From contig JADQBA010000037.1 in assembly GCA_016903675.1 (NCBI GenBank), forward strand, positions 1-64,000: 64,000 nucleotides of DNA, in the 5' to 3' direction. The notes under the pieces were generated by a model, which was given only the letters and a program-made list of their open reading frames with translations, did not search any database and was not told the DNA's origin. Source of the DNA: Stigonema ocellatum SAG 48.90 = DSM 106950 (GTDB lineage: Bacteria > Cyanobacteriota > Cyanobacteriia > Cyanobacteriales > Nostocaceae). Both the position numbers and the translations under genes were made by a program. Below are positions 44,060 through 52,601 of this stretch, one piece after another; position 1 is the first letter of the stretch; the number at the start of each line of letters is the position of its first letter.

Positions 44060-44961
44060 TGATCGGACTCAAAACACTGACCAGTAAAGAGTTATTGGTT
44101 TGGATGCAACAAGCCAAAACTAAAGCATATCAAGGACAAGTTGCTAACCGCATCCCTCAATTGGCTGTGGCTTCAAGAGAGTGGTTTGCTGTTCACATCT
44201 GGGACAAAACGGGGCAAAGTGTCAGTCTTGGTGATACAGCTTGTATCTTCTCCCTAATGAGTGTGATTAAGCCGTTTTTGCTACTTTATCTCCTAGAACA
44301 TCTGGGAGCAACGACTGTGTTTCACCTTGTTGGGGTTGAACCATCAGATGCAGGCTTTAATTCCTTAGAGCAACTGATTGCTGATAGTGGACGCCCCCGC
44401 AATCCCATGATTAATAGTGGAGCAATTACCCTTGCTTCCATGTTACCTGGACGAAATGCTAGCGATCGCTGTCAGCGCTTGTGTCAATGGCTTAACCAAC
44501 TAGCGGGTTGCAAGCTAGAGTTGGATCGGGATCTGCTTGCTTCTGTACGCTTGGGAACTTCTCACGCCAATCAAGCGATCGCCCAGTATCTTGCCACCTG
44601 CGGGTATTTAAAGAATCCTGAAATAGCCCTTGACACTTACGAACATATATGCTGTTTGTCTGGGAGAGTTGAAGACTTAGCTCTTCTGGGAAAACTCCTC
44701 GCTTGTGAAAGTGGATGGGTGAGGCCAGAGCACCAATATAGTGTCAATGCCTTGATGCTAACTTGTGGACTATACGAGGCTTCTTCCCATTTTGCCCAGA
44801 GGATTGGTCTGCCAATGAAATCAGGTATTAGTGGTACACTCCTTGCGATAGTACCAGGTCAGGGGGCGATCGCCTGCTATAGTCCTGCTTTAGACCGTGT
44901 AGGCAATCCCATAGCAGCACTTGCCTTTGTTGAGGCTTTATCCCAAGGGCTAGCTGGTTGA
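44059..44961 (+). CDS. glsA: Glutaminase
   Basis: The 300-residue serine-dependent glutaminase hydrolyses L-glutamine to glutamate and ammonia. The SxxK motif is S68-V-I-K71 (FSLMSVIKPFLLLYLLE), with NPMINSGAI, the RGxSxANxA-like region LGTSHANQAIAQYL, and VPGQGAIACYSPALD near the end. The start at 44059 overlaps an NHLRC2 relic. The end overlaps the convergent lipoprotein gene by 12 bp. Some homologues have a C-terminal STAS domain, which is absent here. Confidence 0.9.
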   Translation: MIGLKTLTSKELLVWMQQAKTKAYQGQVANRIPQLAVASREWFAVHIWDKTGQSVSLGDTACIFSLMSVIKPFLLLYLLEHLGATTVFHLVGVEPSDAGFNSLEQLIADSGRPRNPMINSGAITLASMLPGRNASDRCQRLCQWLNQLAGCKLELDRDLLASVRLGTSHANQAIAQYLATCGYLKNPEIALDTYEHICCLSGRVEDLALLGKLLACESGWVRPEHQYSVNALMLTCGLYEASSHFAQRIGLPMKSGISGTLLAIVPGQGAIACYSPALDRVGNPIAALAFVEALSQGLAG

Positions 44962-46113
44962 TTCTGGTTTTGTGGTTACTTCAGGCTGTGGTTCTGCTGT
45001 AGTTTCTGGTGATGGAGATTCGATCACAATCTCTGGCAGGGTGGGGGGTAAACTGGGAGATGGTTCAACAGTTGGAATAGGCTGTTTTTCTTCCTTTGGC
45101 TGTGTTTCAGGGGATTTTTCCACCTGAGGCGTTGAGGTAGGGGTGGGAGTAGGTTCAGTAACTGGTATTTTGGTAGTGTAGTTGGGGTCTACTATTGTGC
45201 GAACTTCATCAGCCGAGAGTTCCCCTCTCACAATTTTAGAAAGAGTATCTTTACCTTTGGGTTCATAGGTAATTAGTCTGACTGTACTGTTAAAGACATT
45301 TTTAACAGGGTTGCCTTGCTCATCAAGGAATTCCAGTTTTACCCAGTTTTTACCAGGCTTAAAGCCTTTAAGATAAACTGCTTGCCAGCGATCGAGGACG
45401 AAGCTTTCACCATTTACAGTGCACCGGATGCGCCAATCAGCAATTTCGTCCTTGGGATTATCAACAGCGACCAGGTGCAGTGGAGCGTTAGTTAGGTAAA
45501 AGTCTAGCAGAATTGGTTCTGCCCCGTATTTACCTTGGGGACTGTTATAGGTTAGCAGTGGTAAGGCTTGGTTAGGGTTGTTGTCGTCAGTTTTGGTGAA
45601 GACGTGAAATGTTGTCTCGGCATAAGCGCCTTCATTTTTAAAGCTTTCATCCCAAGGTTGGGAAGCAAATGCACGTAGGGTATGGGTACCAGGGGACAAG
45701 TCTGGCAAAATTAGGGGCTGATTTAGGTCATAGACGGTTACTAATGGTTCTTGGTCGAGGACTACGTTTAAATGGGGACCTAGATCTAATTGTGAGTCTT
45801 TAAATATAGGTAGATCCTTAACTTGAAAACTGACTGTTACCGTGTTGTCTTGGAGTATTTCATCTGGTTTGGGAGTAACTATTACTACCTGTGGTTGATA
45901 AACTTCCAAGACTTGACGCAGTTCTTGGATTGCTGCTGGAGGGGAAACTTCTGAGATTTGCTTTGAAATATTATTATATTGAGCCTTTTCTGGTAAAATC
46001 CCAGACGGTTCTTGGCTTATGGCTTTTTCGCCACAACTAGTCAAAATTAATACCAGTAGCAATGCCATGAGCGACCTGATGATAGCAATTGCCTTTGTCT
46101 GCCATGAGTTCAT
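44950..46113 (-). CDS. Lipoprotein with Pro/Thr-rich C-terminus, unknown function
   Basis: The 387-residue protein has a lipobox (LLLVLILTSCGEK, lipid-modified C27). Repeated beta-type domains follow (VVIVTPKPDEILQDNTVTVS, then LSPGTHTLRAFASQPWDES, then WRIRCTVNGESFVLDRW and GKNWVKLEFLDEQGNPV). The last 70 residues are a Pro/Thr/Glu-rich tail. It is likely anchored in the cell envelope. I do not recognise a named family and no function is proposed. Confidence 0.8.
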   Translation of the reverse strand: MNSWQTKAIAIIRSLMALLLVLILTSCGEKAISQEPSGILPEKAQYNNISKQISEVSPPAAIQELRQVLEVYQPQVVIVTPKPDEILQDNTVTVSFQVKDLPIFKDSQLDLGPHLNVVLDQEPLVTVYDLNQPLILPDLSPGTHTLRAFASQPWDESFKNEGAYAETTFHVFTKTDDNNPNQALPLLTYNSPQGKYGAEPILLDFYLTNAPLHLVAVDNPKDEIADWRIRCTVNGESFVLDRWQAVYLKGFKPGKNWVKLEFLDEQGNPVKNVFNSTVRLITYEPKGKDTLSKIVRGELSADEVRTIVDPNYTTKIPVTEPTPTPTSTPQVEKSPETQPKEEKQPIPTVEPSPSLPPTLPEIVIESPSPETTAEPQPEVTTKPESTS

Positions 46114-46604
46114 GCCTTGACTCTGTCCTTATAAACAACTGACTGAATCATTTTGGCTCAAACTGTCCATGAGGAACTATAGCCCAAAAGGTGAAATCTA
46201 TAGCAATCCTATTTGAGATCCGAACAAAGGGGGAGAAGGGGGAGAAGGGGACAAGGGGGAGAAGGGGGACAAGGGGGACAAGGGGGAGGTGTTTGTAGTT
46301 CCTCCACGGATTGCTATACTAAGTTCGCAAATTGTTGCCATTTGTAAATTAAATCAAAAAAGTATTGACTTTTTGGTCAGAGAACCAAACATAAAAAGTA
46401 GATGACACGGTTGATTCAGGGATTTTGAATTATTGTTAACATCTGCCCAACAAAGTACAAGATAAGACTTTATAATTCAACGAGAAACCACTATCCACAG
46501 AGAGCGTTCATCGCAAAACCAGGCTATGGCCTGGAGGATGCGATTCACGAAGACGGGCTGTGGTACTGATAAATTCCTCAATCCTTATCTAGAGAGGAGG
46601 TCGA
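46114..46604. promoter_or_regulatory. Upstream region of psaA
   Basis: This 491-bp region contains a family 1 repeat (46199-46318), then AT-rich sequence with a possible -35 box TTGACT at 46365-46370 but no convincing -10 at the right spacing. A strong ribosome binding site, AGGAGG at 46595-46600, lies four bases before the psaA ATG. A long leader of 100-200 nt is likely but not proven. Confidence 0.4.
46199..46318. repeat. MITE-like element, family 1, with G-rich tandem core, upstream of psaA
   Basis: The ends are TATAGCAATCCTATTTGAG and GGATTGCTATA. The core is tandem AAGGGGGA-type sequence. It lies about 290 bp upstream of the psaA start. Confidence 0.75.
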
Positions 46605-48863
46605 ATGACAATAAGTCCTCCAGAGCGAGAGGAGAAAAAGGCTAGAGTACTCGTCGATAACGATCCGGTTCCAACCTCATTTGAACTATGGGCGAAGCCG
46701 GGACATTTCGACAGAAGTCTAGCGAGAGGTCCCAAAACCACTGCGTGGATTTGGAACCTGCATGCACTCGCCCATGATTTTGATACACATACAAGCGATT
46801 TAGAAGATATATCCCGCAAGATATTTGCAGCACACTTCGGTCACTTAGCCGTAGTGACTCTGTGGCTGAGCGGGATGATATTCCACGGCGCTCGTTTTTC
46901 TAACTACGAAGCTTGGCTAAGCGACCCTTTGAGCATCAAGCCAAGCGCTCAAGTTGTATGGCCAATTGTTGGTCAAGACATTTTGAATGGAGATGTTGGT
47001 GGTGGTTTCCACGGGATTCAAATCACCTCCGGCTTGTTCCAAGTGTGGCGGGGTTGGGGTATTACCAATACATTCCAACTCTACGTCACTGCTATCGGCG
47101 GCTTAGTATTGGCAGGCTTGTTCCTATTTGCAGGCTGGTTCCACTACCACAAGCGTGCGCCTAAGCTGGAATGGTTCCAAAACGTGGAATCCATGCTAAA
47201 TCACCACTTAGCAGTGTTGCTAGGTTGTGGCTCCTTGGGCTGGACAGGTCACTTAATTCACGTATCCACACCTATTAATAAGTTGTTGGATGCGGGAGTT
47301 CCCATCAAAGACGTGCCCTTACCCCACGAGTTCATTTTGAACCGTGACTTGATCACCGAGCTGTTCCCAAGCTTTGCTAATGGGTTAACACCTTTCTGGA
47401 CTTTGAATTGGGGTCAGTATGCTGACTTCCTCACCTTCAAGGGCGGTCTCAACCCAGTAACAGGTGGCTTGTGGCTGACGGACATTGCCCATCACCACCT
47501 GGCGATCGCGGTACTGTTCATCGTTGCTGGTCACATGTACCGTACCAACTGGGGTATCGGTCACAGCATCAAAGAGATCCTCGAAAACCACAAAGGTCCC
47601 TTCACTGGCGAGGGTCACAAAGGTCTCTACGAAAACCTGACCACCTCTTGGCATGCTCAGTTGGGAACCAACCTTGCCCTACTGGGTTCGTTGACCATCA
47701 TTGTGGCGCACCACATGTACGCCATGCCTCCGTATCCGTATTTGGCAACCGATTACGCGACACAGTTGTGTATATTCACTCATCACCTGTGGATCGGTGG
47801 CTTCTTGATCGTCGGTGGAGCAGCTCACGCCACCATCTTTATGGTGCGGGACTACGATCCAGTAGTGAACCAAAATAACGTTTTGGATCGCGTGATTCGT
47901 CACCGCGATGCGATTATCTCTCACCTCAACTGGGTGTCTATGTTCCTAGGCTTCCATAGCTTTGGACTATACATTCACAACGACACGATGCGTGCTTTAG
48001 GTCGTCCCCAAGACATGTTCTCGGATACGGCGATTCAGTTGCAGCCCGTGTTTGCTCAGTGGGTACAAAACCTACACACACTAGCTCCTGGTTCAACCGC
48101 GCCTAACGCACTGGAACCCGTTAGCTATGCCTTTGGTGGCGGTATCCTGGCTGTAGGTGGCAAAGTCGCAATGATGCCTATTGCGCTGGGTACGGCGGAC
48201 TTCATGATCCACCATATTCACGCATTCCAAATTCATGTCACAGTTCTGATTCTGTTAAAGGGATTCCTGTTTGCCCGTAGCTCTCGTCTGATTCCAGACA
48301 AGGTGAACTTGGGTTTCCGGTTCCCCTGCGATGGACCTGGTCGTGGCGGCACCTGTCAGGTGTCTGGTTGGGACCATGTATTCCTCGGTTTATTCTGGAT
48401 GTACAACACCATCTCAATCGCGATTTTCCACTTCAGTTGGAAGATGCAATCTGATGTATGGGGAACTGTAGATTCAGATGGAGTGGTATCTCACATCACT
48501 GGTGGTAACTTCGCCCAGAGTGCCATCACAATTAACGGCTGGTTGCGTGATTTCTTGTGGGCACAAGCCACACAAGTGATCAACTCCTACGGAAGTGCGC
48601 TGTCAGCATATGGTCTACTTTTCTTGGGCGCTCACTTTGTTTGGGCATTCAGCTTGATGTTCCTGTTCAGTGGTCGCGGCTACTGGCAAGAACTCATTGA
48701 GTCCATCGTCTGGGCGCACAACAAACTCAAAGTAGCACCAGCAATTCAGCCTCGCGCTCTGAGCATCATTCAGGGTAGAGCTGTCGGGGTGACTCATTTC
48801 CTCTTAGGAGGTATTGTAACCACCTGGGCGTTCTTCCATGCGCGAATTCTCTCGCTAGGCTAG
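46605..48863 (+). CDS. psaA: Photosystem I P700 chlorophyll a apoprotein A1
   Basis: PsaA and PsaB form the core heterodimer of photosystem I and carry P700, most antenna chlorophylls and the FX iron-sulfur cluster. The 752-residue protein is full length with 11 membrane helices and the FX loop CDGPGRGGTC at about residues 574-583. Many histidines in FGHLAV, HHHLAIAVLFI and similar segments ligate chlorophyll. An AGGAGG site precedes the ATG. psaB follows 143 bp downstream. Confidence 0.99.
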   Translation: MTISPPEREEKKARVLVDNDPVPTSFELWAKPGHFDRSLARGPKTTAWIWNLHALAHDFDTHTSDLEDISRKIFAAHFGHLAVVTLWLSGMIFHGARFSNYEAWLSDPLSIKPSAQVVWPIVGQDILNGDVGGGFHGIQITSGLFQVWRGWGITNTFQLYVTAIGGLVLAGLFLFAGWFHYHKRAPKLEWFQNVESMLNHHLAVLLGCGSLGWTGHLIHVSTPINKLLDAGVPIKDVPLPHEFILNRDLITELFPSFANGLTPFWTLNWGQYADFLTFKGGLNPVTGGLWLTDIAHHHLAIAVLFIVAGHMYRTNWGIGHSIKEILENHKGPFTGEGHKGLYENLTTSWHAQLGTNLALLGSLTIIVAHHMYAMPPYPYLATDYATQLCIFTHHLWIGGFLIVGGAAHATIFMVRDYDPVVNQNNVLDRVIRHRDAIISHLNWVSMFLGFHSFGLYIHNDTMRALGRPQDMFSDTAIQLQPVFAQWVQNLHTLAPGSTAPNALEPVSYAFGGGILAVGGKVAMMPIALGTADFMIHHIHAFQIHVTVLILLKGFLFARSSRLIPDKVNLGFRFPCDGPGRGGTCQVSGWDHVFLGLFWMYNTISIAIFHFSWKMQSDVWGTVDSDGVVSHITGGNFAQSAITINGWLRDFLWAQATQVINSYGSALSAYGLLFLGAHFVWAFSLMFLFSGRGYWQELIESIVWAHNKLKVAPAIQPRALSIIQGRAVGVTHFLLGGIVTTWAFFHARILSLG

Positions 48864-48879
48864 CAAGAAGAGTTAGTAG

Positions 48880-48978
48880 TGAGGAGTGAGGAGTGAGGAA
48901 TAAAGAAGGAATAATAATTCCTAACTCCTAACTCCTAACTCCTAACTGCTAACTCCTGACTCCTAACTCCTGACTCCT
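48880..48978. repeat. STRR heptanucleotide repeats between psaA and psaB
   Basis: GTGAGGA units (48880-48899) and AACTCCT units with GACTCCT variants (48919-48978) fill most of the 143-bp psaA-psaB spacer. The opposite polarity of the two tracts allows them to pair in RNA. Confidence 0.85.
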
Positions 48979-49006
48979 GTCAAGGTCCGAGGACTTATCA
49001 AAACCT

Positions 49007-51220
49007 ATGGCAACAAAATTTCCAAAATTTAGCCAGGATCTCGCACAAGACCCGACGACACGTCGGATCTGGTATGCGATCGCTATGGGAAATGACTTTG
49101 AAAGCCACGATGGCATAACAGAAGAAAATCTCTACCAAAAGATTTTCGCTACACACTTCGGTCATCTGGCAATCATCTTCCTGTGGGCATCCAGCCTCCT
49201 GTTCCATGTAGCCTGGCAAGGTAACTTTGAACAGTGGATCACAGATCCTCTTCATATCCGCCCAATCGCCCATGCGATCTGGGACCCCCACTTTGGTAAA
49301 CCCGCTATCGAAGCATTTACCCAAGCTGGAGCTAGCAACCCAGTAAACATCGCCTACTCAGGTGTTTACCACTGGTGGTACACCATCGGGCTCCGGACAA
49401 ACAATGACCTGTACCAAGGTTCAGTATTTTTACTGTTGTTGGCAGCAGTGTTCTTGTTCGCTGGTTGGTTGCACTTGCAACCCAAGTACCGTCCCAGCCT
49501 CTCTTGGTTTAAGAGTGCTGAGCCACGTCTGAACCACCACCTAGCAGGTTTGTTTGGTGTGAGTTCTTTGGCTTGGACAGGTCACTTGGTACACGTTGCT
49601 ATTCCCGAATCACGCGGACAGCACGTGGGCTGGGATAACTTCCTGTTCACCCCCCCTCATCCAGAAGGTTTAACACCCTTCTTCACAGGAAACTGGGGTG
49701 CCTACGCTGCAAACCCAGACACTGCCAACCATGTGTTCGGTACGTCTCAAGGCGCAGGAACTGCAATTCTGACATTCTTGGGTGGGTTCCATCCACAGAC
49801 AGAGTCACTGTGGCTGACCGATATAGCTCACCACCACTTGGCGATCGCAGTGATCTTCATTGTTGCTGGTCACATGTACCGCACAAACTTCGGTATTGGT
49901 CACAGCATCAAAGAAATGCTGAATGCCAAGAGCTTCTTTGGCACCAACACCGAAGGACAATTCAATCTGCCACACCAAGGGTTGTACGACACCATTAACA
50001 ACTCGCTGCACTTCCAGTTATCTCTGGCTTTGGCAGCGTTAGGTACCATCACCTCCTTGGTAGCGCAGCACATGTACGCGTTGCCGCCTTACGCCTTCAT
50101 AGCTAAGGACTACACCACTCAGGCAGCTCTGTACACCCACCACCAGTACATTGCTGGGTTCTTGATGGTCGGCGCTTTCGCCCACGCAGCCATCTTCTGG
50201 GTTCGTGACTACGATCCAGAACAAAATAAGGGTAACGTTCTTGACCGTGTGCTCAAGCACAAAGAAGCGATTATCTCCCACCTCAGCTGGGTATCGCTGT
50301 TCTTGGGCTTCCACACCCTCGGGTTGTATGTCCACAACGACGTTGTGGTTGCCTTTGGCACACCTGAGAAGCAAATTTTGATTGAGCCAGTATTTGCTCA
50401 GTTCATTCAGGCTTCTCACGGGAAAGTACTGTACGGCTTAAACACCCTTCTGTCTAACCCTGAAAGCATTGCTTCCACTGCTGGCGGTGCTTGGTTACCT
50501 GGTTGGTTGGATGCCGTCAATAACAGTACCAACTCCCTGTTCTTAACCATCGGTCCTGGCGACTTCTTGGTACACCACGCCTTTGCTTTGGCGATCCACA
50601 CCACTGTTCTCATCCTGGTGAAGGGTGCTTTGGATGCCCGTGGTTCCAAGCTGATGCCCGATAAAAAGGACTTCGGTTACGCCTTCCCCTGCGACGGTCC
50701 TGGTCGTGGCGGTACTTGCGACATCTCCGCTTGGGACTCGTTCTACCTAGCGATGTTCTGGATGCTTAACACCATTGGTTGGGTAACCTTCTACTGGCAC
50801 TGGAAGCATCTGGGTATTTGGCAAGGTAACGTCGCTCAGTTCAACGAGTCTTCCACATACCTCATGGGTTGGCTACGGGATTACCTGTGGGCAAACTCCG
50901 CACAGTTGATCAACGGCTACAACCCATACGGGATGAATAACTTGGCTGTCTGGGCTTGGATGTTCCTGTTTGGACACCTGGTTTGGGCAACCGGCTTCAT
51001 GTTCCTCATCTCTTGGAGAGGTTACTGGCAAGAGTTGATTGAAACCATCGTGTGGGCACATGAGCGCACACCGCTGGCAAACCTAGTACGCTGGAAGGAC
51101 AAGCCTGTAGCTCTGTCCATCGTTCAAGCTCGTTTGGTTGGTCTAGCACACTTTACTGTTGGCTATATCTTGACCTACGCTGCTTTCCTCATCGCCTCTA
51201 CTGCTGGTAAGTTCGGTTAA
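49007..51220 (+). CDS. psaB: Photosystem I P700 chlorophyll a apoprotein A2
   Basis: This 737-residue partner of PsaA has 11 membrane helices and the FX loop CDGPGRGGTC at about residues 561-570. It is full length (MATKFPKFSQDLAQDPTTRR... to ASTAGKFG). It is co-oriented with psaA and probably co-transcribed. The GAGGA ribosome binding site (48989-48993) is 13 nt from the ATG, further than optimal. An intrinsic terminator follows. Confidence 0.99.
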   Translation: MATKFPKFSQDLAQDPTTRRIWYAIAMGNDFESHDGITEENLYQKIFATHFGHLAIIFLWASSLLFHVAWQGNFEQWITDPLHIRPIAHAIWDPHFGKPAIEAFTQAGASNPVNIAYSGVYHWWYTIGLRTNNDLYQGSVFLLLLAAVFLFAGWLHLQPKYRPSLSWFKSAEPRLNHHLAGLFGVSSLAWTGHLVHVAIPESRGQHVGWDNFLFTPPHPEGLTPFFTGNWGAYAANPDTANHVFGTSQGAGTAILTFLGGFHPQTESLWLTDIAHHHLAIAVIFIVAGHMYRTNFGIGHSIKEMLNAKSFFGTNTEGQFNLPHQGLYDTINNSLHFQLSLALAALGTITSLVAQHMYALPPYAFIAKDYTTQAALYTHHQYIAGFLMVGAFAHAAIFWVRDYDPEQNKGNVLDRVLKHKEAIISHLSWVSLFLGFHTLGLYVHNDVVVAFGTPEKQILIEPVFAQFIQASHGKVLYGLNTLLSNPESIASTAGGAWLPGWLDAVNNSTNSLFLTIGPGDFLVHHAFALAIHTTVLILVKGALDARGSKLMPDKKDFGYAFPCDGPGRGGTCDISAWDSFYLAMFWMLNTIGWVTFYWHWKHLGIWQGNVAQFNESSTYLMGWLRDYLWANSAQLINGYNPYGMNNLAVWAWMFLFGHLVWATGFMFLISWRGYWQELIETIVWAHERTPLANLVRWKDKPVALSIVQARLVGLAHFTVGYILTYAAFLIASTAGKFG

Positions 51221-51254
51221 CGTCGTTAACTTAATGAGCTAGTTGTAAGTAGTT

Positions 51255-51290
51255 AAAAAAATCCCCTGCCGCAAGGTGGGGGATTTTTTA
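51255..51290 (+). terminator. Rho-independent terminator after psaB
   Basis: AAAAAATCCCCTGCC and GGTGGGGGATTTTTTA pair around GCAA, about 35 nt after the psaB stop. The U-tract is good. Confidence 0.85.
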
Positions 51291-51343
51291 TAGCGGATTT
51301 CAACCGGGTGAGGCAAACCTAATGGCAATACCCGTGAATGAAA

Positions 51344-51396
51344 GCCCTCACAGAAAGCCCCTCTCCCAATTTGGGAGAGGGGCTTTCTGTGAGGGC
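51344..51396. repeat. 53-nt perfect palindrome
   Basis: GCCCTCACAGAAAGCCCCTC and its reverse complement GAGGGGCTTTCTGTGAGGGC are joined through TCCCAATTTGGGA. The 26-nt arms are perfect around a single centre base. No other copy is seen in the window. Confidence 0.9.
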
Positions 51397-51415
51397 GATA
51401 ATGACAATGAAATAG

Positions 51416-51631
51416 CCCCCTCTTGCTGCTAAGAGATTCCATGCTAAGTTTGAAGAAATTAAAGCCAAATTTGATATCAAAGATGAAAATCTCTACTTTT
51501 ATACATTAGAAGCAGATGGAACACTCAAGCTACGTCAGGTTAGTGAATATGAGTTACTGGCAGAAGCAGGATTGAGAAACCTATACGACAGCGAACCTGA
51601 TGGACTGTGGGAGGCTTGTCTTGGACGATAA
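51416..51631 (+). pseudogene. Start-less open frame, unknown protein fragment
   Basis: The frame opens after a stop at 51413-51415 and ends at 51629-51631. It encodes about 70 residues with ordinary protein-like composition (KFEEIKAKFDIKDENLYFYT, then EYELLAEAGLRNLYDSEPDG and WEACLGR). No ATG or GTG lies in a suitable position, so it is probably the 3' end of a lost gene. I do not recognise the family. Confidence 0.45.
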
Positions 51632-51763
51632 CCCTGGGATCTGCGGCGATCGCTTATCCTCCACAGTGCCATAATCACAACTAAATTCACATCTTGCACC
51701 AGCCTGACAGTACATCAAAAAAATAACTCAGTATTTAATGGGTTTCTGACGGCGCCCATATCC

Positions 51764-51815
51764 GCATGGGACTTAAAGTCCCATGCTAATAGCATAAGTC
51801 CTCTAAAAGAGGACT
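51764..51815. repeat. Double hairpin GCATGGGACTTAAAGTCCCATGC / AGTCCTCTAAAAGAGGACT
   Basis: Two adjacent palindromes are separated by TAATAGCATA. The layout parallels 5881-5930. No coding potential; the rest of 51632-51834 holds nothing recognisable. Confidence 0.7.
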
Positions 51816-51834
51816 GAATGAGTTTTGAAATTAC

Positions 51835-51897
51835 TGTCAATTTTATGACTCCTTATTTGGCTATTTGTGCCTTCTACTTAGAGATGCAAGATATAAG
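51835..51897. repeat. Dispersed repeat, copy B
   Basis: It matches window positions 1-62 (TGTCAATTTTATGA start, CAAGATATAAG end) with about seven differences. It lies beside the truncated 3' end of the ABC-transporter remnant. Confidence 0.7.
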
Positions 51898-51907
51898 TAA
51901 AGCTGCT

Positions 51908-52295
51908 TTAGCCGAACGCGGCATGGTCAGTTAGCGGCAATTTTTTTGATTTTTTGGATACCGCCTGAAGATCTAATTGAGCCAAGTCCAAGTTATCGTA
52001 GTACACCGTTCCTTTCTGTGGAGTCTCAAACCCCAACAACAACCTCAATATCGTTGACTTCCCACCTCCCGAAGGTCCCACGATCGCTACAAATTCCCCT
52101 GGATCTGCATAAAGACTGATATGATTAAGTATCGGCAATCCATCGTCACGGTAGCGAAAGGTAACATGGTCTAAGGCTACGCGACCCATCAAGTCGCCTG
52201 GGTTTGCCTTGGTTGGATCGTACTCTGGTTGTGCTTGTAAAATTGGCTTTGCCCTTTCCCACAACGGCACAATTGCCAAAATGTGAAAAACAATG
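51908..52295 (-). pseudogene. ABC exporter ATPase remnant (bacteriocin/NHLP-type)
   Basis: This is a fragment of an HlyB-like exporter: the linker LWERAKPILQAQPEYDP, the start of the nucleotide-binding domain (VALDHVTFRYRDDGLPILNH) and a complete Walker A (GPSGGGKST), then FETPQKGTVYYDNLDLAQLD. Similarity stops near 51959 and the last 16 codons are unrelated. The transmembrane half, signature motif and Walker B are missing. It resembles peptide/bacteriocin exporters and is a remnant, cut on its 5' side near the family 2 half-element. Confidence 0.75.
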
Positions 52296-52601
52296 TAGAA
52301 CGCCCCGCGTTCTACAAGGGTTGATTAAATAGGTAATTTTCGGGCGGTTCGGGAGTAAGATCGTAGGTGAGTTTGGCTTTCAGATACATAGTCAAAAAGG
52401 TAGTCACGTTAAATTGCGTCGTGTTGGCGTGGATCATATATTTTCTCAAGCGATCGCATTTCCACACTTTCACATAAATTTAAAGTATTAACACGTTGGT
52501 GCAAGATCTGAGATATGGTATTAAGAACTTTGTGTTGCTTATACTTGTAGAACATTGTTGGTGAGCAACCCACCACAAAATCTCCAATTGGGTATGAAAC
52601 C
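52296..52601. other. Spacer with a half family 2 element
   Basis: It holds a GTAGAACG/CGTTCTAC hairpin at about 52297-52317 and the right half of a family 2 element (GGTAATTTT...GCGGTTCGGGAGTAAG, 52331-52359). No gene is seen. The region probably includes the promoter of the helicase gene. Confidence 0.5.
52331..52359. repeat. Half copy of family 2 element
   Basis: Only the right end (AGGTAATTTT and GCGGTTCGGGAGTAAG) is present; the left end is lost. It lies between the ABC-exporter remnant and the helicase gene. Confidence 0.65.
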
